36,955 nt of DNA, taken from positions 1 to 36,955 of the forward strand of contig RGFZ01000025.1 in the NCBI GenBank assembly GCA_010024875.1. Direction: 5' to 3'. A model generated the notes under the pieces. That model was not told the origin of the DNA, did not search any database, and saw only the letters and a program-made list of their open reading frames with translations. This document shows, piece by piece, positions 25,645-36,905 of this stretch; position 1 is the stretch's first letter, and each line of letters starts with the position of its first letter. The translations under genes were made by a program, and so were the position numbers. The DNA is from Oxalobacteraceae bacterium (lineage in GTDB: Bacteria > Pseudomonadota > Gammaproteobacteria > Burkholderiales > Burkholderiaceae_D).

Positions 25645-26688
25645 TCAGCCCGCAAAGTTTTCTGGCATTTTTGCGGCGGCGCGTGCTGCTGCCGGCGTGA
25701 TGCGCTGGCGTCGCACCAGCTCGGTCAGACAGGCATCCAGCGTTTGCATGCCTAGCGCTCCACTAGTCTGGATCGCAGAGTACATTTGCGCGACCTTACC
25801 CTCACGGATCAGGTTGCGTATCGCCGGTGTGCCGAGCATGATTTCGTGCGCAGCGACGCGGCCATTTCCCTCGCGATTCTTGATCAGGGTCTGTGAGATC
25901 ACCGCCTGTAAAGATTCGGATAGCATCGCGCGCACCATGTCTTTCTCTTCGCCGGGGAAGACATCGATAATGCGGTCCACCGTTTTTGCGGCAGACACCG
26001 TGTGTAGTGTGCCGAATACCAGATGGCCTGTTTCGGCGGCAGTGAGTGCCAACCGTATGGTTTCTAGATCGCGCAACTCGCCAACCAATACCACATCGGG
26101 ATCTTCCCGCAGCGCCGAGCGCAGCGCAGCGGCAAAAGAATGTGTGTGTGGGCCGACTTCGCGTTGGTTGATCAGTCCTTTTTTTGATTCATGCACGAAT
26201 TCGATAGGATCTTCGATGGTCAGGATGTGCGCATATTCATTCTCGTTCACATGATTGACCATCGCTGCCAGCGTGGTCGACTTGCCCGAGCCAGTCGGAC
26301 CGGTCACGAGCACCAGTCCACGCGGCTTGAGCGACAGTTCGGCGAAGATCCTGGGTACTCCCAGTGCTTCCAGCGACAGAATGGTCGAGGGGATAGTTCG
26401 CATCACCGCAGCGGCTCCCCGGTCCTGATGGAAGGCATTCACGCGAAATCGGGCAATGCCCGGTAATTCGAAGGAAAAATCCACCTCCAATGACTCTTCA
26501 TAGCGCTTGCGCAAGCTATCATTCATCACTTCGTAAATCATCGTGTGAACTTCTTTGTGCGACATCGGCGGTAGATTGATGCGACGAACATCACCATGAA
26601 CGCGAATCATCGGCGGTAGTCCTGCAGACAAATGCAGGTCAGAAGCCTTGTTTTGCACAGAGAAAGCCAGAAGCTCAGTGATATCCAT
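25645..26688 (-). CDS. pilT: Type IV pilus retraction ATPase PilT
   Basis: PilT is the cytoplasmic hexameric ATPase that depolymerises type IV pili and drives twitching motility and DNA uptake. The 347-residue protein has the PAS-like N-terminal domain (MDITELLAFSVQNKASDLHL), Walker A GPTGSGKST at 130-138, the Asp box LTIEDPIEFVH, Walker B DPDVVLVGELRD, the His box TGHLVFGTLHT, and the AIRNLIREGK motif characteristic of PilT. All are intact, in contrast to pilU downstream. ATG 26688 begins the conserved start; the longer frame begins with GTG 26715 and lacks similarity. No ribosome binding site is visible before the ATG. A candidate promoter lies about 50 nt upstream. Confidence 0.95.
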   Translation of the reverse strand: MDITELLAFSVQNKASDLHLSAGLPPMIRVHGDVRRINLPPMSHKEVHTMIYEVMNDSLRKRYEESLEVDFSFELPGIARFRVNAFHQDRGAAAVMRTIPSTILSLEALGVPRIFAELSLKPRGLVLVTGPTGSGKSTTLAAMVNHVNENEYAHILTIEDPIEFVHESKKGLINQREVGPHTHSFAAALRSALREDPDVVLVGELRDLETIRLALTAAETGHLVFGTLHTVSAAKTVDRIIDVFPGEEKDMVRAMLSESLQAVISQTLIKNREGNGRVAAHEIMLGTPAIRNLIREGKVAQMYSAIQTSGALGMQTLDACLTELVRRQRITPAAARAAAKMPENFAG

Positions 26689-26735
26689 AAACGGTGCATA
26701 GAAATAAACGACCACGCAGAAAAGTGCGCGACACG

Positions 26736-26765
26736 ATTATCTGTGGCGAAGTAAACGGATAACAA
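26736..26765 (-). promoter_or_regulatory. Putative sigma-70 promoter of pilT-pilU
   Basis: On the minus strand TTGTTA (26765-26760) and GATAAT (26741-26736) are separated by 18 nt. Transcription would begin near 26729, giving a leader of about 40 nt before the pilT ATG. The hexamers are near consensus, but the call is by eye. Confidence 0.48.
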
Positions 26766-26843
26766 GCCGGGAAAAAAGAATTGCGTGCCGTTGTTGTTGA
26801 TATGCGGCGAGCTGGCGGAAAAAGAGGTCTCAGGCCAAGCGGA

Positions 26844-27710
26844 TTAACCGAGAGCGATGCCGGTGAACACGGCAGCTCCCAGCCAGTTGTTATGCCTGAA
26901 TGCCGCAAAACATTGCATTCGATCGCGATCGCGGATCAGGACCCAGTGATAGACCGCGATACCGGCAGCTACCAGCATTCCCGGTAGGAAGCCATGGCTC
27001 AAGCCGTGGCGCAGACCGATAGCGGTAATGAGCGCCAGACTGATGGCGTAGCAGAGCATGACTGCTAGTACATCATGACGACCAAAAGTAATAGCCGATG
27101 TGCGTAGGCCGATTTTCAGATCGTCATCACGGTCAACCATCGCGTATTCAGTGTCATAGGCCAACGCCCAAAAAATATTCGCCAGTAGCAGCATCCAGGC
27201 TTCAGCGGGTACCTGATCCTGCACGGCCGCATAGGCCATCGGAATGCCGAACCCAAATGCAATGCCGAGATAAGCCTGGGGCAGCGCGAAGAAGCGCTTG
27301 AAGTAGGGATAGCTTCCTGCGACCAGTACAGCCAGAACCGAAAGCTGCTTGGTCAGAAGGTTTAGTGGCAGTATCAGCAAGAATGAGAGCAATGCCAGCA
27401 CGACAGCTACCGCGACCGCTTCCCATGCGTGAATTTGACCCGAGGTCAGCGGACGGTCAGCAGTACGTTTGACATGGCGATCGAAATCCTTGTCGGCAAA
27501 ATCATTCATCGCGCAGCCGGCAGATCGCATCAGCACCGTACCTAGCGTGAAGATCAGCACCAGCAGAGGATCGGGCTGGCCGTTAGATGCCAGCCACAGC
27601 GCGGACAGCGTCGGCCAAAGCAGCAGCAGGCTGCCAATGGGCTTGTCGAGCCTTACCAAGCGTGCATACAGAATCAATCGGTGAGGCGAGATGTCGGCAG
27701 GGGCATCCAT
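26844..27710 (-). CDS. ubiA: 4-hydroxybenzoate polyprenyltransferase
   Basis: UbiA attaches the polyprenyl chain to 4-hydroxybenzoate in ubiquinone synthesis, in the inner membrane. The 288-residue protein has eight to nine hydrophobic helices. The two Asp-rich Mg-diphosphate motifs are [20 protein letters not shown] near residue 70 and [16 protein letters not shown] near 190. The start [20 protein letters not shown] leads into the conserved [20 protein letters not shown]. It lies 92 nt after oxyR on the same strand. The prenyl chain it uses derives from the IspA product, made by the xseB-ispA-dxs operon in this window. No anomaly. Confidence 0.95.
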   Translation of the reverse strand: MDAPADISPHRLILYARLVRLDKPIGSLLLLWPTLSALWLASNGQPDPLLVLIFTLGTVLMRSAGCAMNDFADKDFDRHVKRTADRPLTSGQIHAWEAVAVAVVLALLSFLLILPLNLLTKQLSVLAVLVAGSYPYFKRFFALPQAYLGIAFGFGIPMAYAAVQDQVPAEAWMLLLANIFWALAYDTEYAMVDRDDDLKIGLRTSAITFGRHDVLAVMLCYAISLALITAIGLRHGLSHGFLPGMLVAAGIAVYHWVLIRDRDRMQCFAAFRHNNWLGAAVFTGIALG

Positions 27711-27802
27711 GCGCAGTCAAGAGAAGAAAATAGGTACGACCGATGCCGCATTGTAGTTGCAGACAGAGGTAATCAGGTTACTGATCTGGAGACGTCAATT
27801 GA

Positions 27803-28750
27803 TCAGCCCTCGGCAGTTATCGCGTCTGGGAGCATATGCACCCCGTTCAACCTACAAGATAACACCGCCTGACGAACGGCCTCGAGCGCTCCGGCGCGTG
27901 TGAAGCTTTTGCGCCATGCGATCACGACTCGGCGCGAAGGCTGTGGATCATCGAAAGGCAGATAGCGCAGCATGCTGTCGGAACCCGATGCAGAGGGCAC
28001 GGAGGCCTGAGGAAGCACAGTGATACCAATGCCGGAGGCGACCATGTGTCGTATAGTCTCCAGCGAAGAACCCTCGAAGGTGCGCGCGATGCCGCCGCCG
28101 CTGGTCGAGAAGCGCGACATCTCCGGGCAGACTTCCAGTACCTGATCACGGAAGCAGTGGCCAGCACCCAGCAGCAGCATGGTCTCGCTCTTGAGTTCTT
28201 CGGCGCTGATTTTTTTGCGATCTGCCCAATGATGATGACGCGGAAGCGCGACCATGAAGGGCTCATCATACAGCGGCCGCACCATCAACCCTTGTTCATT
28301 AAACGGTAGTGCCATGATCGCTGCGTCCAATTCGCCGGCGCGCAGCATTTCGATCAGCCTGACCGTGAAATTCTCTTGCAGTACCAAGGGCATTTGCGGC
28401 ACGCGCTCGATCAGCGTGGGTATCAGCTGGGGCAGCAGATAGGGTGCAATCGTGTAGATCACGCCAACACGCAGCGGACCGACCAGCGGATCCTTGTTTT
28501 GTGTGGCGATGTTCTTGATAAAGGCTGTTTGCTCGAGCACGTGTTCGGCCTGAGCGATGATTTGCGCGCCGATCGGCGTGACTGAAATTTCCGAACCGCC
28601 GCGCTCGAAGATGGCGACGCCCAACTCATCTTCAAGTTTTTTGATTGCGACTGACAGCGTAGGTTGCGCGACGAAGCAAGCTTCGGCTGCGCGCCCGAAA
28701 TGCTTTTCGCGTGCGACTGCCACAATGTATTTCAGTTCTGTCAAGGTCAT
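27803..28750 (-). CDS. oxyR: Hydrogen peroxide sensor and LysR-type regulator OxyR
   Basis: OxyR activates peroxide-defence genes (catalase, peroxiredoxin) on oxidation. The 315-residue protein has the LysR helix-turn-helix (MTLTELKYIVAVAREKHFGR; FVAQPTLSVAIKKLEDELG). The two redox cysteines fall at exactly the E. coli positions, Cys199 and Cys208, in GHCFRDQVLEVC. This makes OxyR identity firm rather than a generic LysR call. It starts 51 nt after the recG stop on the same strand. In Pseudomonas aeruginosa oxyR and recG are also linked in one operon, in the opposite order, which supports a repair-plus-defence association. Confidence 0.96.
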   Translation of the reverse strand: MTLTELKYIVAVAREKHFGRAAEACFVAQPTLSVAIKKLEDELGVAIFERGGSEISVTPIGAQIIAQAEHVLEQTAFIKNIATQNKDPLVGPLRVGVIYTIAPYLLPQLIPTLIERVPQMPLVLQENFTVRLIEMLRAGELDAAIMALPFNEQGLMVRPLYDEPFMVALPRHHHWADRKKISAEELKSETMLLLGAGHCFRDQVLEVCPEMSRFSTSGGGIARTFEGSSLETIRHMVASGIGITVLPQASVPSASGSDSMLRYLPFDDPQPSRRVVIAWRKSFTRAGALEAVRQAVLSCRLNGVHMLPDAITAEG

Positions 28751-28801
28751 GTGGTTAAGTGTCGCACAGATGACGGACCCAAGTGAATCGTCTAGCGACG
28801 A

Positions 28802-30856
28802 TCAAACGCGTAAATAGTCTTCCTTCGCGCCCAGCCAGCGCGCGAGATGCGTATCGGCGATGTCCGGAGCCTCGGTCAGCAGCTGTTGCGAAAGGTCACG
28901 CGCCTTCTCGACGAGCCACTGATCTCTTTCAAGATCGGCAAATCGCAGCATTGCCTGCCCGGACTGGCGAGCACCAAGGAATTCGCCGGGGCCGCGTATC
29001 TCCAGATCGCGCCGGGCGATCTCGAAGCCATCGGCGGTCTCACGCATGATCGTCAGCCGCTCCTTGGCCACAGGACCGAGCGGTCCTTGGTACATTAGCA
29101 GACAGACACTGGCCGCCGATCCGCGCCCGACGCGGCCGCGAAGCTGATGCAGCTGTGACAGACCGAAGCGCTCGGCATGCTCGATCACCATCAGCGAGGC
29201 ATTCGGTACATCAACGCCGACCTCGATGACTGTGGTTGCGACTAGCAATTGAAGTTCGCCACGCACAAAGGCATCCATCACCTGCTGCTTGTCCGCAGGC
29301 TTGAGTCGTCCATGTACCAGACCGACTCTCAGGTCGGGCAGCGCTGCTGAGAGTAACTCGTAGGTTTCCGTCGCTGTCTGCAATTGCAAAGCCTCGGATT
29401 CTTCGATCAGCGGGCATACCCAATAGACCTGACGCCCTTCGAGTGCGGCCGCGTGCACGCGCTCTATGACCTCATCGCGTCGATCCTGACTGACCAGCCG
29501 CGTCACCACCGGCGTTCTTCCTGGGGGCAGCTCATTGATCACTGACACTTCCAGATCCGCAAAATACGTCATTGCCAGTGTGCGTGGTATGGGTGTGGCC
29601 GACATCATCAGCTGATGCGGCACGCTGCCCACGCCCTTATTGCGTAAAGTCAGGCGCTGCGCGACGCCAAAGCGGTGCTGCTCGTCAACGATCACTAGTC
29701 CCAGCTCGGCGAATTCGACGTCCTGCTGTATCAGCGCATGGGTGCCGATGATCAGCCGGGCGTCGCCGGATTCGATGCGGGCGCGTGCTTCTTCTTTCTC
29801 GCGTTTTTTCAGGCTGCCGGTCAGCCACGCAACCGTAACACCCAGCGGCTCCATCCACGCGGCGATTTTGCGGAAGTGCTGCTCCGCGAGGATTTCAGTC
29901 GGCGCCATCAGAGCGGCCTGATAGCCGCAGTCGATGGCCTGTGCTGCCGCCAGTGCGGCAACGATCGTTTTGCCGCTGCCGACGTCGCCTTGCAGCAGAC
30001 GCTGCATGGGAAATGAGGCTTTCAAGTCAGCCCGTATCTCATCGAGCACGCGTCGCTGTGCGCCAGTGAGTGAAAAAGGCAAGGCGTTGATCAATGCAGC
30101 CGTGAGCGCCCCGGCTTGCGCCAGCACGGGCGCGCCTTGCTGGCGGCGCGCGGCTTGTGCTCGTTTCATCGATAATTGTTGTGCGAGCAGTTCATCAAAT
30201 TTCACGCGTATCCATGCGGGATGGGTACGCTCTGCCAGCGCGTATTCATCGACATCCGGCGGCGGATTGTGCAGCAGGCGGACCGCAGGTTCGAAAGGCA
30301 TCAGCTTCAGCGATTCGCGCACGCTGTCCGGCAAGCTGTCGTCCCAGGCGATGCGGGTCATGGCATTTGCAATTGCCTTGCGTAGTAATGCCTGCGACAG
30401 ACCCTCTCCGCTCGGGTAGACCGGGGTAAGCGCATCCGGCAATGGGGCGCCTGCTTCAATGCTTTTCACGGCTGGGTGCACCATCTCATCGCCAAAGAAT
30501 CCATGGCGCAGCTCACCGCGTACGCGCAGCCGCTTGCCGGTTGCCATTTGAGTGACCTGGCTGCCGTAGAAATTCAGGAAGCGCATCGTCAGCAGGCCGG
30601 TGCCATCGCTGAGCTTGACCACCAACTGGCGGCGCGGACGGTATTGCACATCGCAGTCACTGACTACGCCCTCGACCTGAACGACCAGCCCGGGTTTCAT
30701 TGAAGCTTCCTGTAGGGTCAGCAGTTGAGTCTCATCCTCGTAGCGTATCGGCAGGTGCAATACCAGCGCCATGTCGGTTGACAGACCCAGCCGCGCCAGT
30801 TTGTCGCTGGTGCGCAGGCTTTTCTGGGGCGAAGATTTTTTTCGGGAAGCGGGCAT
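28802..30856 (-). CDS. recG: ATP-dependent DNA helicase RecG
   Basis: RecG remodels stalled replication forks and branch-migrates Holliday junctions. The 684-residue protein has the N-terminal wedge/OB domain (residues about 1-180), then superfamily 2 helicase motifs: Walker A GDVGSGKT at 290-297, VDEQHRFGVAQR (motif II, DEQH type), SATPIPRTLAMT (motif III), and HQLRGRVGRG (motif VI). The C-terminal ARQSGQAMLRFADL region is also typical. ATG 30856 is preferred because MPASRKKSSPQKS leads into the conserved domain; the longer frame to 30970 would overlap the queA promoter region and adds no recognisable sequence. It is divergent from queA, with 116 nt between starts. Confidence 0.95.
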   Translation of the reverse strand: MPASRKKSSPQKSLRTSDKLARLGLSTDMALVLHLPIRYEDETQLLTLQEASMKPGLVVQVEGVVSDCDVQYRPRRQLVVKLSDGTGLLTMRFLNFYGSQVTQMATGKRLRVRGELRHGFFGDEMVHPAVKSIEAGAPLPDALTPVYPSGEGLSQALLRKAIANAMTRIAWDDSLPDSVRESLKLMPFEPAVRLLHNPPPDVDEYALAERTHPAWIRVKFDELLAQQLSMKRAQAARRQQGAPVLAQAGALTAALINALPFSLTGAQRRVLDEIRADLKASFPMQRLLQGDVGSGKTIVAALAAAQAIDCGYQAALMAPTEILAEQHFRKIAAWMEPLGVTVAWLTGSLKKREKEEARARIESGDARLIIGTHALIQQDVEFAELGLVIVDEQHRFGVAQRLTLRNKGVGSVPHQLMMSATPIPRTLAMTYFADLEVSVINELPPGRTPVVTRLVSQDRRDEVIERVHAAALEGRQVYWVCPLIEESEALQLQTATETYELLSAALPDLRVGLVHGRLKPADKQQVMDAFVRGELQLLVATTVIEVGVDVPNASLMVIEHAERFGLSQLHQLRGRVGRGSAASVCLLMYQGPLGPVAKERLTIMRETADGFEIARRDLEIRGPGEFLGARQSGQAMLRFADLERDQWLVEKARDLSQQLLTEAPDIADTHLARWLGAKEDYLRV

Positions 30857-30972
30857 GGCGGGCTGAGATGGCTGGCGCGACGTAGAATACCGGCTTTTAC
30901 CGCCAGCACGCCAGCGTACTTGCGCGGGCGAGCGATCGCAACGGAGCCCATGCTCCAACCTGCCGTCCACTC

Positions 30973-33131
<2,159 letters not shown>

Positions 33132-33406
33132 TGACCAGCAGCTTTATCGTAACGTTCCATGATGCCATCTCAAGCCAGAGAAACTAGCTGTTACTGTCGG
33201 CAGAAAAACTTCTTTGCGCACTGGCGTGACTGGCAAAATCCAGCAGGCGCCTGATCCGAGGCTTGGCAGGCACCCGGCCCGGTTGCCGGAGGACTGATCG
33301 CTATGTCCCTCGTTCCGGGTGGCCGCGCTGCCAGGGCGCCTGAAGTGGCACTGAGCGCTAGAGTGATAGAATGCTGCGTCCTTAAGCAACCGATCCGGAG
33401 TACTCA
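33132..33406. other. Intergenic region between tgt and yajC
   Basis: This is 275 nt without a recognisable gene. It contains the perfect palindrome CAGGCGCCTG (33244-33253), a related GGGCGCCTGA further on (about 33334-33343), and a -10-like TAGAAT at 33367-33372 with a poor -35. These suggest a separate promoter for yajC-secDF, but no terminator for queA-tgt was found. Confidence 0.4.
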
Positions 33407-33733
33407 ATGTTCATTTCCAACGCCTATGCGCAGGCAGCGGGACCCGCAGGCGCGGGCGGCGGCCTGATGAGCTTCTTGCCCATCATTCTGATGTTCGTGG
33501 TTTTGTATTTTTTGATGATCCGGCCTCAGATGAAGCGACAGAAGGAACAGAAAGCGATGATTGATGCGCTGGCCAAAGGCGACGAGGTAGTCACTGCCGG
33601 CGGCCTGGTCGGTAAGGTGAACAAGGTGGGTGATGCCTACATTCATCTTGATGTAGCCAACGGCACTGAGATCATTATGCAGAAAGCCGCGGTGACCATG
33701 CTGCTCCCGAAGGGTACGGTCAAGGACCTCTGA
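33407..33733 (+). CDS. yajC: Preprotein translocase auxiliary subunit YajC
   Basis: YajC is a small inner-membrane protein associated with SecDF. The 108-residue protein has a short periplasmic N-terminus (MFISNAYAQAAGPAGAGGG), one membrane helix (LMSFLPIILMFVVLYFLMI), then the conserved RPQMKRQKEQKAMIDAL and the small cytoplasmic domain (KGDEVVTAGGLVGKV). GGAG lies 8 nt upstream of the ATG. It is first in the yajC-secD-secF set, with a 63-nt gap before secD. Confidence 0.96.
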   Translation: MFISNAYAQAAGPAGAGGGLMSFLPIILMFVVLYFLMIRPQMKRQKEQKAMIDALAKGDEVVTAGGLVGKVNKVGDAYIHLDVANGTEIIMQKAAVTMLLPKGTVKDL

Positions 33734-33796
33734 GCACTGTCTGCCCAACCTGTCCGGCCCCTTGTGCCGGACATTTCTTTTTCGAGGCGTGATGCG

Positions 33797-35656
33797 ATGA
33801 ATCGCTACCCACTCTGGAAATATGTGATGATCGCGCTGGTACTGATGCTTGGCGTGATCTACACCATACCGAATTTCTTTGGCGAGTCGCCAGCTGTACA
33901 GATCAGCAGCGCGAAGGTGACCGTCAAGCTGGGCCCGCAATCAGTTGCAATGGCTACTGACGCTCTGAACAAGGCCGGTGTACAAGTCGAGAACGTCTTC
34001 TACGAAGACCTGGGTAACAACGGTACGGTGCGCGCACGTTTCGCTAACACGGACCTGCAATTCAAGGCCAAGACTGTGCTCGAGCAGGCGCTGAATCGCG
34101 ATCCATCGGATCCCAGCTATCTGGTGGCATTCAACCTGCTGCCGAATACGCCAGCATGGCTGCAGAGCCTGCATGCATTGCCGATGTATCTGGGTCTTGA
34201 TTTGCGCGGTGGCGTCCATTTCCTGATGCAGGTCGATACCCGCGCAGTGATTACCAAGCGCACGCAGGGTATACAAACGGGTATGCGTACGCTGCTAGTC
34301 GAAAAGCGTGTTCGCTTTGCTGGTATCTCACGTGATGGTGATGCCATCGATATCCGTTTTCGTGATCAGGAAACTCGCGAGGCGGCGCGCAATACCTTGC
34401 TTTCCGAAATGCCTGACCTGATGCTGGCCGATGGGGCGGATGCCGAAGGGCTGAAACTGCGCGCTACGCTCAGCCCGTCGGCATTGAAGCGTACGCTCGA
34501 AGAAGCGGTGCAGCAGAACATCTCGACGCTCTCCAAGCGCGTTAACGAACTAGGTGTGGCCGAGCCCGTGATTCAGCGCCAGGGCGCAGACCGTATCGTT
34601 GTGCAATTGCCAGGTGTACAGGATGTGTCGCGAGCGAAAGACATCATCGGACGCACAGCCACGTTAGAAGTGCGGATGGTCGATGAATCTGTGCGCCGGG
34701 GCACGGAGGACAGTGCCGCTGTGCCGCTGGGTTCCGAGCTCTTCAAAGTGGGCAAGGGTACTCCGGTCATCTTGTACAAAGATCCGGTGATCACAGGGGA
34801 CTACATCTCGAATGCGGGTGCCAGCTTTGACCAAAACCAGCAGCCTGCCGTCAGCATTGACCTCAATGGCGATGGCGGGCGCAAGATGCGTGAAGCCACC
34901 CGTAGCAAGATCGGCAAGCTGATGGCAATTGTGTTGTTTGAAAAAGGCAAGGGCGAAGTATTGACCGTTGCCACCATCCGCGACGAGCTGGGTTCGCGCT
35001 TCCAGATAACGGGCATGGAATCGCCGACTGCGGCCACCGATCTTGCGCTGCTGCTGCGTGCTGGGTCCTTGGCAGCGCCGATGGAGATCATTGAAGAGCG
35101 CACGATAGGTCCGCAACTGGGTGCAGAGAATATCGCCAAAGGCTTCAATTCGACGCTCTATGGTTTCGCCGCAATCGCTGCATTCATGGTGATCTACTAT
35201 TTGCTGTTCGGCGCATTCAGCGTGATCGCGCTAGCCGTCAATGTGATGCTGCTGATCGCCGTTCTCTCACTGTTGCAGGCAACGCTGACACTTCCGGGCA
35301 TAGCCGCGATTGCACTGACTCTGGGTATGGCGATTGATGCCAACGTGCTGATCAATGAGCGAGTCCGTGAGGAGCTTCGTCTGGGGAACACGCCGCAGGC
35401 GGCAATCGCCGCCGGTTTTGAGCGCGCGTGGGCGACGATTCTTGACTCTAACGTAACGACACTAATTGCCGGCCTGGCGCTGCTGATATTTGGTTCCGGC
35501 CCGATTCGTGGTTTTGCGGTTGTGCACTGCTTGGGCATCTTGACGTCGATGTTCTCGGCGGTGGTAGTGGCGCGTGCGCTAACCAATCTTTGGTACGGCC
35601 GCCGCAAGAAACTCAACAGCGTCTCCATTGGGCAAGTATGGAAGCCTGAGGGCTAG
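33797..35656 (+). CDS. secD: Protein translocase subunit SecD
   Basis: SecD is an inner-membrane RND-type subunit that uses the proton gradient to help pull exported proteins through SecYEG. The 619-residue protein has an N-terminal membrane helix (YPLWKYVMIALVLMLGVIYT), a large periplasmic domain beginning after YLGLDLRGGVHFLMQVDT, and five C-terminal helices including LPGIAAIALTLGMAIDANVL and the following INERVREE. The start 33797 is chosen because MNRYPLWKY is the normal start; the longer frame from 33764 would begin inside the yajC-secD gap without similarity. secF starts 22 nt after its stop. Confidence 0.96.
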   Translation: MNRYPLWKYVMIALVLMLGVIYTIPNFFGESPAVQISSAKVTVKLGPQSVAMATDALNKAGVQVENVFYEDLGNNGTVRARFANTDLQFKAKTVLEQALNRDPSDPSYLVAFNLLPNTPAWLQSLHALPMYLGLDLRGGVHFLMQVDTRAVITKRTQGIQTGMRTLLVEKRVRFAGISRDGDAIDIRFRDQETREAARNTLLSEMPDLMLADGADAEGLKLRATLSPSALKRTLEEAVQQNISTLSKRVNELGVAEPVIQRQGADRIVVQLPGVQDVSRAKDIIGRTATLEVRMVDESVRRGTEDSAAVPLGSELFKVGKGTPVILYKDPVITGDYISNAGASFDQNQQPAVSIDLNGDGGRKMREATRSKIGKLMAIVLFEKGKGEVLTVATIRDELGSRFQITGMESPTAATDLALLLRAGSLAAPMEIIEERTIGPQLGAENIAKGFNSTLYGFAAIAAFMVIYYLLFGAFSVIALAVNVMLLIAVLSLLQATLTLPGIAAIALTLGMAIDANVLINERVREELRLGNTPQAAIAAGFERAWATILDSNVTTLIAGLALLIFGSGPIRGFAVVHCLGILTSMFSAVVVARALTNLWYGRRKKLNSVSIGQVWKPEG

Positions 35657-35678
35657 TTCAAGCATCAAGAGGCAGATT

Positions 35679-36623
35679 ATGGAATTTTTCCGCATCAAAA
35701 AAGACATTCCCTTCATGCGGCATGCGCTGGTGTTTAATGCCATCTCGGCGCTGACCTTCGTTGCGGCAGTTTTTTTCCTGCTCGCCAAGGGCTTGCACCT
35801 GTCGATCGAATTCACCGGTGGTACGGTGATGGAGGTGGCATATACCAAGCCAGCGGATCTCGAAGGCATACGTAATGTAGTCAATCGCCTGGGTTATACC
35901 GATAGCCAGGTGCAAAGCTTTGGTACTGCGCAGGATGTGCTGATCCGGCTGCCGGTCCAAAAAGGTAGCAACAGCGCGCAGATCAGTACACAGGTGATTG
36001 ATGCGCTGAAGGCTCAAGATGCAACGGTGGGCCTGAAGCGTGTGGAATTCGTTGGCCCGCAGGTTGGTGAAGAACTTGCTCATGACGGACTCACTGCGCT
36101 GGCTTTTGTGGTGGTCGGCATCATGATTTATCTGGCGTTTCGTTTCGAATGGAAATTCGCCGTCGCAGCGATCATCGCGAACTTACATGACGTAGTGATT
36201 ATCCTCGGCTTCTTTGCATTCTTTCAGTGGGAATTTTCGCTGACCGTGCTGGCGGCGGTACTGGCGGTGCTGGGATATTCAGTCAATGAATCTGTCGTTG
36301 TATTCGATCGTGTGCGCGAGACTTTTCGCGATCGTCGTTTCGGTAAGCTAGAGACGCCCGATGTATTAAATCATGCAATCACCAGCACTATCTCGCGTAC
36401 CATCATCACCCATGGATGCACGCAGTTGATGGTATTGTCCATGTTGCTGTTCGGCGGTCCGACCTTGCATCACTTTGCTGTGGCGCTGACCATCGGTATT
36501 CTGTTCGGCATCTATTCTTCGGTATTTGTTGCAGCCGCGGTCGCGATGTGGCTCGGTGTGAAGCGTGAAGACCTGATCAAGCCGGTAAAGCCCAAGGATG
36601 AGACAGATGGTGCCGTAGTTTGA
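35679..36623 (+). CDS. secF: Protein translocase subunit SecF
   Basis: SecF pairs with SecD. The 314-residue protein has an N-terminal helix (HALVFNAISALTFVAAVFFL), the periplasmic signature LSIEFTGGTVMEV, and five C-terminal helices carrying VLGYSVNESVVVFDRVRE and RTIITHGCTQLMVLSMLLFG. The start 35679 is chosen because MEFFRIKKDIPFM is the family start and AGAGG lies about 7 nt upstream; the longer frame overlaps secD. It is the last gene of the operon and is followed by a terminator 70 nt downstream. Confidence 0.96.
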   Translation: MEFFRIKKDIPFMRHALVFNAISALTFVAAVFFLLAKGLHLSIEFTGGTVMEVAYTKPADLEGIRNVVNRLGYTDSQVQSFGTAQDVLIRLPVQKGSNSAQISTQVIDALKAQDATVGLKRVEFVGPQVGEELAHDGLTALAFVVVGIMIYLAFRFEWKFAVAAIIANLHDVVIILGFFAFFQWEFSLTVLAAVLAVLGYSVNESVVVFDRVRETFRDRRFGKLETPDVLNHAITSTISRTIITHGCTQLMVLSMLLFGGPTLHHFAVALTIGILFGIYSSVFVAAAVAMWLGVKREDLIKPVKPKDETDGAVV

Positions 36624-36693
36624 ACAATAGAGAATTTTTCTCTTTATCCTCGGTGGCAACTTTTTAATTAGCTGATTAGTGGTGCGATGTTTG

Positions 36694-36727
36694 AAAAGAG
36701 TCTGAGTCGTTGATCAGGCTCTTTTTT
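36694..36727 (+). terminator. Rho-independent terminator after secF
   Basis: AAAAGAG-T-CTGA pairs with TCAG-G-CTCTTTT across an 8-nt loop, with a T-G wobble in the stem, and ends in six T. It lies 70 nt past the secF stop and closes the yajC-secD-secF transcript. A smaller perfect hairpin, AGAGAA/TTCTCT, sits closer to the stop (about 36628-36642). Confidence 0.82.
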
Positions 36728-36750
36728 ATTTACTGATTTTAGTGTTCAGT

Positions 36751-36775
36751 AATCGATCATTCTTTGTCATCGATT
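36751..36775. repeat. Short inverted repeat in the intergenic region after secF
   Basis: AATCGAT (36751-36757) and ATCGATT (36769-36775) are perfect inverted copies separated by 11 nt. The centre-to-centre distance of 18 nt would suit a dimeric regulator. A TTGACA overlaps the right arm (36774-36779), but no matching -10 follows at normal spacing. Confidence 0.35.
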
Positions 36776-36905
36776 GACATGGATGCGACATCCTTGCAGG
36801 CATTAGGCTCAATACATCGAAGTAATCTTCTTGTCCGCACTTGGATCGTAACCATCGTCCACAATTCAGTCATCCTTCGCGCATCTGCAACAGGTGGAGC
36901 GCGCC

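Noticed and set aside
33346-33366. Sigma-54 promoter (TGGCAC element) upstream of yajC
   Set aside because: TGGCAC is present, but the required TTGC element five nt downstream is absent.
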